Assembly: GCA_022749755.1 (NCBI GenBank)
Contig: CM040450.1
Coordinates: 7,926,913-7,990,912, forward strand
Reading direction: 5' to 3'
Origin: Azadirachta indica
Taxonomy: Eukaryota > Streptophyta > Magnoliopsida > Sapindales > Meliaceae
Length of the DNA stretch: 64,000 bases
Positions 55,437-64,000 of the stretch are shown piece after piece; the first letter of the stretch is position 1; each line of letters opens with the position of its first letter. The notes beneath the pieces are model-generated. The model was not told the DNA's origin. It searched no databases and saw only the letters and a program-made list of their open reading frames with translations. A program made the translations under genes and the position numbers.

Positions 55437-56560
55437 TAGAAAAGTAAATATCCTTGTATATAAGTACAAGTAGTTGCTGCCTTGCAATCATGACATTCTC
55501 AACCTCATTTTTTTCAGCAAATGCACTCATTCCCTTACTTCTCTCTCTCTTTTGCACACTTTTCTCTCTAATTTTTCTCTCGGCCTCACTATTTTTACTT
55601 GCATTTTTCCTCTCTATTTCATTTGCTCTCTTTGCTTTTGCTTGTTCACTTTCCTTATTTTTTTTTCCTATAGCTCACACATTTGTTCTTCTCTCATTTT
55701 GCACTCTTTTGCTATCCCAATTTGACCTTCATAAGCTTGTAAAGTTTTGAGAAAGGTTAGTACAACAGTTCAGTTATTCATTATAAAAGAATAACTATTT
55801 TTATACCTATCATGTATAACCTTCTGATCAAACTGCCGTGGTCAGCCAAGTAATATATGACCAGCTTGCATTGGTGTCACATCTCATAGAACTTTATCCT
55901 CATACTTGCCAATTGAAAAAGAAATTAAAACTTGCTTGCTTACCCTCACTTCTCCACATTCAACTTTAACATAAGAACAATTCTCCAATGATGGCATCTC
56001 ATCTTCACTTGAACTAGCACTTTCTATTTCTCCATTTTCCAATATAATCATAACTCTTTTGTTTGGGCATTGAGAAGTAATATGCCCAAATACTTGGCAC
56101 TTAAAATACTTAATCTCATGTGACTTAAAAGAAGTTTTAATTTTAGTTTTACCTTCAGAAGCAACAACAAAATCCTTTTGCTTTCATTCTTCTTTTTTTT
56201 TTAAGGTAGCTTGGTTGTACTTCCAATTAGATTTCCATGAAGAACTAGAAACCAATCTAGATATGAATCTTTTTTATTTGATTTGCTTTTCTACTTTAAT
56301 GACTTTGTGCAATAGCTCCTCCATCTCTATATAGTGCTGTAAATCAACCACCTCAGCAATCTCCTTGTTTAAGCCGCCAACAAATCTTGTCATTGTTGCT
56401 TATCAATCTTCTTCTATGTTTGTTCTAATCATGGCTATCTCCATCTCCTTGTAATAGTACTCATGGAACCTTGAACCAGCCCTTATAACTTTCTATGCAA
56501 ATCTCTATAGTAATGGTTAGGTATAAATCTCTTATGCATTACCAATTTCATCGCTTCCCG
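55437..56560 (-). pseudogene. Element F protease, linker and gag C-terminus, right of insertion H
   Basis: On the minus strand, from the right: [32 protein letters not shown] (first zinc-knuckle Cys replaced by Tyr, near 56080-56110), ENGEIESASSSEDEMPSLEN, VECGEVRVSKQVLISFSIGK and MQAGHILLG. A charged linker then reaches KERERSKGMSAFAEKNEVEN and IYKDIYFSTNDL at the insertion point. The usual IIDGGS protease active-site segment is not visible between ENCSYVKV and ECGEV, so it is probably deleted. Several stops. Confidence 0.83.
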
Positions 56561-57007
56561 TTACCGAATTGGCCTCTCTCCATTCCTACGCCTATTGATC
56601 ACAAATTGATCCCACCATATGCTTGCATAATCTGTGAACTCTACTGCTACTAGTTTTACTTTCTTCTCCTCCGAGTAATTGTGGCAATCAAATACGTGTT
56701 CAACCTTTCTTTCCCACTCCAAGTATAATTCAAGATCATTCTTTCCATGAAAGGTCGGAATCTTCATTTTTATGCTACCCAAATTGCTATCTGTTTTTGA
56801 AATGACTTTCTTGCCTCGTTTAGAATTTGGTTCCTGAAAATCCGAGTCATCTTCCTCTTCCTCCTCAAACAAATGTCTTTTAGTGGTTTTAGATATCGAT
56901 GGGGATTGTAATTTATCCAATCTAGTATTCAACTTTCTAAATTGTTCGTGAACAACTTTTATGAACATTTTCATGTCAACTTCTTGTGGTTCTCTTTCAC
57001 TACTCAT
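56561..57007 (-). pseudogene. Element F gag N-terminal part (148 open codons)
   Basis: Starts MSSEREPQEVDMKMFIKVVH at 57007, with a heptad-like FRKLNTRLDKLQ and an acidic FEEEEEDDSDFQEP. The gag domain then begins with SIKMKIPTFHGKNDLELYLE and DYASIWWDQFVINRRRNGER. It continues leftward past PIR in other frames into [12 protein letters not shown] sequence, matching the fragment at 24547-24812. It is the most intact family F gag here. Confidence 0.88.
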
Positions 57008-57930
57008 GTTTATAACCTACAAAACTTGTTGTAAATTAAAGAAATTTATCTCTATCACACTCTCTCGCGTGGTTGCACTCAAATCAAATTGTTATCACTC
57101 GTGTTTCACACTAATTTGATGATGGTCTTACCACTCTCTCCTTTTACCACTCAAGCCAGCTCCCTTTATGTTCTTAAAGAATCAAAATCAATAAACCTCA
57201 AGAGCAATCAGTTAAATGGTGGCAAATTTCAAAATCAGAACATTAAAGACTTAGTTGAGGTAAACAGCAACGGAAAAAAAAATTAAAAGAGCCAAGAAAA
57301 TAAGAAAACTTCAAAAGAAAGTAAAAAAACATGTAAAAGAAATCACTAGAATGCAATGAATTGAAGAGCGAAGCTAAAAAGACACAAGTATGTAATTGAA
57401 CTCGAATAGGATAAATAAAATATAGAGTACAAAATTAAATTAATTTACCCACAGGAATTCTTATTTGATAAGGATTACTACTGTTTAAGAAAAAAGAATC
57501 CTAACTTGAAAAGAAATATATAGTTAGCTTTGAATTAGTCAGTTAGTCAATTCTAAAAAAGAAAAATAGGTTATATTATAACTTATTTGTTAGGAATATG
57601 ATATTGCGGTTCAAGAAATTCTTTTATACTGAAAAAAAAGATTAAAATTTGCAATCTAACTCCCTTTTTTTTTCTTTTTGCTTTTTTTTCCTTTTTTTTT
57701 TAATTTTTCTTTTAACTGGATCTTTCTTTTCAATCTCTTTCTTCTTCTTTTTTTCTTTTTCCACCAAACTAAACATACAAGACAGAATTGAAACTATTTA
57801 AAACACAAAGAAAACAAAAAAAATTCAAGGAAGCTATGCAAAGACAACACAAGAATCGAACAAAAGTCAAAGAAAAATACAAAATAAGCATAAGTGAAGG
57901 ATAAGAAACAAGTTTCTAGAGCCAAAGTTA
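57008..57930 (-). other. Leader of element F
   Basis: ~920 bp between gag and the 5' LTR, with strongly A- and T-rich runs (57660-57760). The sequence next to the LTR (minus strand TAACTTTGGCTCTAGAAAC) does not match the iMet PBS of the other families well, so I do not call a primer-binding site. Confidence 0.65.
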
Positions 57931-58107
57931 TGATACCCATTAGACAATTTGCTCTAGGAACTCTCGAATCAGTTGTTATGCGCACCTCAGGAACTAGAAA
58001 ACAAGTTGTATATAATCAGATTAGAACTTTAAGGAAAGAAATCCTCAAAATTTCAATTTTAAAGACGCCACAAAGGTTGACCACTCTCCTTTGATAAGTT
58101 ATGATAT
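57931..58107 (-). repeat. Truncated 5' LTR of element F
   Basis: TGATACCCATTAGACAATTTGC to AAGTTATGATATT corresponds to the first ~180 bp of 36074-36825 on this strand. Satellite (ATTTCGTTTTGAGACGGC) follows directly, so ~570 bp of LTR is missing. Confidence 0.85.
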
Positions 58108-61063
58108 TATTTCGTTTTGAGACGGCTTACACGTATTGTTACTAATCATTGAGTGAGGATCAACAAAGTACATTTTATTTTGAGAACGCTGAAGTTTCAA
58201 ATGTTCCATTTCTGGGGTCGAAAATGTTAAACAGGAAGCAGACTCAAAGAACGACTTCGTATCGAGACGAGCCACACGTATTGCTATTCAGCATTACGTG
58301 AGGATAAACACGGTGTGTTTTATTTCGAAAATAGAGAAGATGAAAATGTACGAAATTTTAAATGGGAAATAGACTTAAAAGACGAGTTTGTTTTGAGATG
58401 GGTTACACGTACTATTACACACATCGCGTGACGATCAACATAGTATATTTTATTTTGAAAACGAAGAAGTTGAAAATGTAAGATTTTCGGGGCCGAAATT
58501 GTTATATGGGAAACAAACTCAAAAAACGACTTCATATTGAGACGGTCCACACGTATTGCTACTCACCATCACATAAGGATCCTCACGGTATATTTTATTT
58601 CAAAAACGGAGTGGTTGCAGATAGACAATTTTCAGGGCCAGAATTGTCAAACAGAAAACAGACTCAAAACACGACTTCGTTTCGAGTTGATCTACCCATT
58701 TTGCTACTCACCATCACATGAGGATGAACAAGGTATATTTTCTTGTGAAAATGGATAAGCTAAAAATGCACAATTTTCGGGGCTAAAATTATCAAATGGG
58801 AAAATGACTTTGTATCGAAATGGGTCACACATATTGTTACTCACCATCATGTGAGGATCGTCACGGTACATTTTATTTAGAAAAAGGAGAAGTTGAAAAT
58901 ATACGATTTTCAAGGCCGAAATTGTCAAACGGGAAATGGACTTGAAAAACGACTTCAATTTGAGACAGCCTACACATATTGTTACACAACAACACATGAT
59001 GATCAACACGGTACATTTTATTTTGAAAACGGAGAAGTTTAAAATGTTCGATTTTCGGGTCCAAAATTGCCAAATGGGAAGCAGACTCCAAAGTTGACTT
59101 CGTTTGGAGACGGTCCACACATATTGCCACTCAGCATCGCATAAGGATCATCACCATGTTTTTTATTTCAAAAACAGAGAAGTTTAAAATGTACGATTTT
59201 CGGGACTAGAATTGTGAAATGTGAAGCAGACTCGAAAAACGATTTCGTTTTGAGACGGGCCACACGTATTGCAACTCACCATCACGTGAAGATCAATACG
59301 ATGTATTTTATTTCAAAAATTGAGAAGTTGAAAATAAAATTTTTTTGAGGCTGTAATTGTCAAATGGTAAACGGATTCAAAAAATGACTTCGTATTGAGA
59401 CGGGCCACATATATTGCTACTCACCACATGCATTGCACAATTTTTAGGGTCGAAATTATTAAACGAGAAGCAAACTTGAAAAACGGCTGAAAATACACGA
59501 TTTTCGGGGCCAGAATTGTCAAACGTGAAGCAGACTCAAAGAACTAGTTCATTTTGAGATGTGCCACAAGTATTGCTGCTCACCATTACATGAGGATTAA
59601 CATGGTGCATTTTATTTTGAAAACAGAGAAGTTAAAAATGCACGATATTCGAGACTGGATTAGTCAAACGGGAAATGGACTCGAAAAATCACTGCATACG
59701 AGACGGGTCACACATATTGCTACTTCCATCGTGTAAGAATCATCACGGTATATTTTATTTTGAAAACGGAGAAGTTGAAAATGCACAATTATCAGGGACG
59801 GAATTGTTAAACGAGAAGCAGACTCGCGAAATGATGTCATATTCAAACGGGCCACAACTCACCATCACGTGAAGATCAACACGGTGCATTTTATTTTGGA
59901 AAAGGACAAGCTGAAAATGCACAATTATTGAGGCTGAAATTGACACAGGCCACACATATTGTTACTCACCATCACGTGAGAATCGACAAGATGCATTTTA
60001 TTTTGAAAAAGGAGAAGTTGAAAATGTACAATTTTCAGGCTAGAATTGTTAAACGTGAAACGGATTCAAAAAATCACTTCGTATCGAGACCAGCCACAAG
60101 TATTACTACTCACCATTGCGTTAGAATCCTCAAGATGGAGAAATTAGAAATGCACGATTTTTGGGTTAGGAATTGTCAAACGTGAAGCAAACTCTAAAAA
60201 TGACTTTATTTTGGGACGTGCCACACGTATTGCTACTCACCATTGTGTGAGGATTAAAATAGAGAAGTAAAAAATGCACGATTTTTGGAGCCAAAATTGT
60301 CAAACGAGAAATGGACTCGAAAAATTACTTCGTGTTGAGACGGACCACATGTGTTGCTGCTCCTATCGCGTTAGGATCATCACGGTGTATTTTATTTTGA
60401 AAACAGAAAAGTTGATAATGCACAATTTTCTGGGATAGAATTGTCAAACGAGAAGCAGACTCGAGAAACGACTTCATATTCAGATGGGCCACACATATTG
60501 CTACTCACCATTACGTGAAGATCAATATAGTGTATTTTATTTCAGAAATGGAGAGCTGAAAATATATAATTTTCGCGGCCGGAATTGTCAAATGGGAAAC
60601 GGACTTGAAAAATGACTTCGTATCGAGACGGGTAACACATATTGCCGCACACCATCGCATATGAATCATTATGGTGCATTTTATTTCAAAAATGGAGAGT
60701 TGAAAATATACAATTTTTGGGGTTGAATTGTCAAATGGGAAACGGACTCAAAAAATGACTCCGTATCGAGACGGGTAACACGTATTGCTACACACCATCA
60801 CATATAGATCATTATGGTGCATTTTATTTTAAAAACGGATAAGTTGAAAAATGCACGATTTTCGAGACCAAAATTGAAATCGGAAAATGACTTCATATGA
60901 AAATAGGGCACAGGTATTGCTACTCTGCATCATGTGAGAATCAACATAATATATTTTATTTCAAAAATGGACAAGTTCAAATTATACGATTTTCGGGGCT
61001 AGAATTGTCAAACGAGAAACGGACTTGAAAAATGACTTCATATCGAGACGGGCCACACGGATT
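58108..61063 (+). repeat. Satellite block 9 (plus, ~20 copies)
   Basis: Same monomer and orientation as blocks 6-8. Copies between ~59400 and 60350 include shortened monomers (for example near 59420-59500 and 60120-60260). It ends CACACGGATTGCT at the K LTR. Confidence 0.93.
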
Positions 61064-62457
61064 GCTTATGTGCAAATTTCAAATACTCGCAAGTGCACGA
61101 ATCGTTAATAGCTGATGATAAGTTCACTTCGAGGTCGATTTCTCGCAGAATTATAATGGTTTAAATCTTTATTGTTTCTTGTTAATTACTAATTTAAGCA
61201 AACATAAAATCGTAAAATACTCTAATGCAATCAAATGATAAATTCAGATTATTCCAATTGAAGTGATTGAAAAGCTAAATTACAAAAACTTAAAATCAAT
61301 AAAATTTTGTTGAATTCAATAAAATTAGATGAGATTTGGCTAGTAATCTAATCTGATATTGAAATATTAGCTGAATTAAACAACCATTATGTAATTTAGA
61401 TTATTGGTTTTTTTCACTAAAGCTAGAGAATTCCAATGATTATGGTAATTCTCACTTATAATTAATTAAATATATTCTTGATATGAGACTTCTACTTAAT
61501 TAATTGTATTGTTATAAGGAAATTATTTAACCATTTAAATCAAACCAACTCAATGGATTCAATTTAAATACTTGTTTAAAAATGCTTAATTAAGATAAGA
61601 TGATGTTTATAACACCTTAATTCTCAAATTAATTTCAATAACAAATAATAGATAGCAAATCCACAACAAATAATCAAAATTATACAGATCAATGAACAAG
61701 AAATAATCTCAACCTCTAATTAAGCACATTTCACAAAATATTCAATACTATTTCAATAGCAAAGTCAAACTCTCAAAATATGTTTACCCTTTCATTCTTA
61801 AATTCAAATCTATAAATCTAATTAAAAAAGTTCTAAACATATTTTAAAAATAAACAAACTTAAAGAAAGCTTCCCTTTTTGAAGGTTCACCACCAAATTT
61901 TGAAGAAATTTTGAAGAAAATGATAATTCTGTCCAACAAAAATGTCCTCCACTTCAATCCAGCAATTTTGCCCTTGCAATGGAAAACTTCCTCTTTAGAA
62001 AATCCTCTTTTTTATCAAATCCTTCCCCAATTCGTTCTCTACCCAGCAGCACCTCCAAAGTCCTCCGTTTTACTCATTTTGTCCACAACTTATTCAAAAT
62101 TCACTCTCACATGTCAACAAAAGTCTGTCTTTCAGTTATTTTCTTTCTAGCTGGAATTTTGACCTTTAAAACTTCGACATTTGTTTTCTTTTTGAAATAT
62201 GATTGTAAATCATTATGTCTAGTTTTCAAATTATTTTGTATCACCCAAATACGAGTATTGAAAATAAAGTTATGCTAGAAAATACGGACTATATTTAGCA
62301 AATACAGGCCTTGCAGCATTTTAAGTTTATTTTTGAGCTTTTTATAATAATTCTTACAAGTAATAAAAAGAAGCTCAAAGTAACAAAATTCTAAAATATA
62401 ATATATTAATAAAGGACATAAGCATAATCAAATATTAAAATAAATATTGATTTATCA
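61064..62457 (-). repeat. 3' LTR of a second K element (K2)
   Basis: Minus-orientation K LTR from the decayed terminus TTATGTGCAAATTTC to AATATTGATTTATCA, ~1394 bp. It is followed by the complement of the K polypurine tract region. The K2 body lies beyond the right edge. Confidence 0.9.
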
Positions 62458-62488
62458 AATTCCTCAAAATCTAGACTTTGCTAGTCCT
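62458..62488 (-). other. K2 polypurine tract and 3' UTR edge
   Basis: AATTCCTCAAAATCTAGACTTTGCTAG is the complement of the K sequence before its 3' LTR (53540-53566), with one G of the G-run lost and others changed. It ends at GTCCT, the left duplication of the next insertion. Confidence 0.8.
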
Positions 62489-63766
62489 AGATAAATCAAT
62501 ATTTGTTCTAATATTTTATTATTTTATGTCCTTTATTCATATATTTTATCTTAAGATTTTATTACTTTGAGATTCTTTTTATCACTTGTAGGAATTATTG
62601 TAAAAAGCGCAAAAATAAACTCAAGATGCTGCAAGGCCCGCATTTGTGAATATAAGAAAATAAATGTTGAAGTTTTGAGGGTCAAAACTCCAGCTAGACA
62701 GAAGACAATTGAGAGACAGACTTTTTTTGACATGTGGGAGTTAATTTTTAATTAGTTGTTGACAAAATGAGTAAGAGGGATGACTTTGGAGGTGATGGTA
62801 GGGCTAAGAATGAATTGGAGAAGAATTTGATGAATAATAAGGTTTTATAAAGAGTAAGTTTTTCATTGAAGGGAGAGAATTGCTTGATTGAAGAGAAGGA
62901 CATTCTTGCTGGGCTGAATTATCATCTTCTTCAAAATTTGGTGGTAAACCTTCAAAAAAGAAAGATTTCTTTAAGTTTGTTTATTTTTCAAATATGTTTA
63001 AAACTTTTGTAATTAGATTCATATATTTCAATTTAAGAATGGAAGTGTAAACATATTTTGGGAGTTTGGCTTTGCTATTGAAATGGTACTGAATATTTGT
63101 GAAATATGATTAATTAAAAGGTTGAGATTATTTCTTGTTTATTGATCTGTATAATTTTGATTATTTGTTGTGGATTTGCTATCTATTATTTGTGATTGAA
63201 ATTAATTTGAGAATTAAGGTGTTAGAAACATCATCTTACCTTAATTAAGCTCTTTTGAACAAGCCTTTAAATTGAATCCATTGAGTTACTTTGATTTAAA
63301 TGTTTAAATGATTTTCTTGTAATAATACAATTAATTAAGTAAAAATCTCATATCAAGGATATATTTGATTAATTGTAAGTGAGAATTACAATGATCATTG
63401 GAATTCTCTATCTTTAGTAGAAAAACCAATAATTTAAAATACATAATGGTTGTTTAATTTACCTTATATTTCAATACTAGATTAGATAACTAACCAAACC
63501 CCTTCTAATTTCATTGAATTCAATAGAATTTTATACATTTCAAGTTCTTGTAATTTAGCTATTTAACCACTTCAATTGAAATAATCTGAATTTCTTATTT
63601 GATTGCATTATAATATTTATGATTTTATGTTTACTTAATTTAGTAATTAACAGGAAACAATAGAAATTTAAACCATTACAATTTCGCGAGAAATTGATCT
63701 CGGAGTAAATTTATCGTTAGCTATTAACGATTCGTACACTTGGGAGTATTTAAAATTTGCACATCA
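62489..63766 (+). mobile_element. Solo LTR of family K inserted in K2 (opposite strand)
   Basis: 1278 bp from AGATAAATCAATATTTG (canonical TGATAAATC with the first base changed) to AAAATTTGCACATCA. It is flanked by GTCCT (62484-62488) and ATCCT (63767-63771). The uninterrupted K sequence near 53530 reads the complement of CTAGTCCTCGAGC, which confirms the site. It is ~100 bp shorter than other K LTRs because of internal deletions; the GGTGATACAAAATAATT part is absent near 62645. Confidence 0.9.
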
Positions 63767-64000
63767 ATCCTCGAGCAAAACTAAAATAAAAATAAAATTA
63801 AAAGACTCAATATACATGTGAAATTTCCTTTCTAGAGATGATTCCTCAAAATGTTAATGGCTTCAAAAGAATGCAACAAGATATAGAGTCAATCAATAAC
63901 TTATTCAATTGCTAACAATTTTTCAGAAGTTATTCTCATGTATAGTGTGTGATAGCCATAGATCAATTATCATCTCTCTTGTCATCCTTCACATTATTAG
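63767..64000 (-). other. K2 3' untranslated region (continues past the window)
   Basis: The minus strand matches the element K 3' UTR near 53320-53540 (TGATCTATGGCTATCACACA, GGAAATTTCACATGTAT). No coding sequence is visible. Confidence 0.85.

Larger units (their letters stand above)
36074..58107 (-). mobile_element. Element F: family F retrotransposon split by element H
   Basis: A minus-strand element with its 3' LTR at 36074-36825, an integrase remnant, then (beyond the 17.5-kb insertion of element H) the PR-RT linker, protease, gag, leader and a truncated 5' LTR at 57931-58107. The frames on both sides of H join logically: TNDL on the right side, DLNSFLPSAV on the left. RT, RNase H and the integrase N-terminus are deleted at ~37755. 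Satellite in plus orientation flanks both ends. Because the 5' LTR is truncated I cannot confirm a target-site duplication. Confidence 0.87.

Noticed and set aside
55454..55750. Plus-strand 98-codon Leu/Phe/Ser-rich ORF resembling a membrane protein
   Set aside because: It is the reverse strand of the Lys/Glu-rich PR-RT linker of element F. The same shadow occurs opposite the linkers of A, B and D (for example 11478-11858, 31650-31871).
1..64000. tRNA, rRNA or small nucleolar RNA genes
   Set aside because: I found no cloverleaf or conserved rRNA sequence. The TGGTATCAGAGC matches are retroelement primer-binding sites, not tRNA genes.

Overview
This window is plant nuclear DNA, AT-rich and almost certainly from a eudicot, with no supportable host gene. 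It consists of a ~145-bp tandem satellite and several generations of Ty3/gypsy LTR retrotransposons inserted into it, into each other, or beside it. The plant assignment rests on tRNA-iMet primer-binding sites, chromovirus-type gag/pol, and an Athila-type element with a tRNA-Asp-like primer-binding site. I cannot name the species.

Family names are mine. A has 847-bp LTRs and an iMet PBS. B has 808-bp LTRs and an iMet PBS. F has ~752-bp LTRs. A, B and F are chromovirus-like, probably near the CRM clade. C has ~743-bp LTRs and looks chimeric. K has ~1.38-kb LTRs and is Athila-like. S is known only from one 1396-bp solo LTR.

Layout. (1) 1-17263: a minus-strand family C element (5' LTR at 16521-17263, 3' end outside the window) is split by a complete family A element (1110-8146, minus, duplication ATGGT) and a complete family B element (8627-15287, plus, duplication AATGT). 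(2) 17264-18789: AT-rich spacer with TA microsatellites. (3) 18790-30243: satellite in both orientations, interrupted by an integrase fragment (20030-20580), two family C solo LTRs, a rearranged B/F composite (22670-25045) and the S solo LTR (28275-29670). (4) 30244-35461: element D (family A, plus, duplication CACAT), which has lost its PBS but keeps a 1052-codon gag-PR-RT-RNase H frame. (5) 36074-58107: a minus-strand family F element that contains element H (family B, plus, 37938-55436, duplication AGGTC). H contains a K solo LTR and a K element, and the K 5' LTR contains a family A solo LTR. (6) 58108-61063: more satellite. (7) 61064-64000: the 3' end of a second, minus-strand K element, interrupted by an opposite-strand K solo LTR.

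No element looks autonomous. Lesions are stops, frameshifts, deletions and catalytic-residue losses, and many are G-to-A/C-to-T transitions, as expected for methylated, silenced DNA. The most unusual observations are an in-frame fusion of chromovirus-type gag/protease to an OTA-type protease in element C, an integrase tail encoded inside the LTRs of families A and B, the satellite itself with its inverted segment, and the five-level nest at 36-58 kb. I found no RNA genes, CRISPR arrays or host protein genes.
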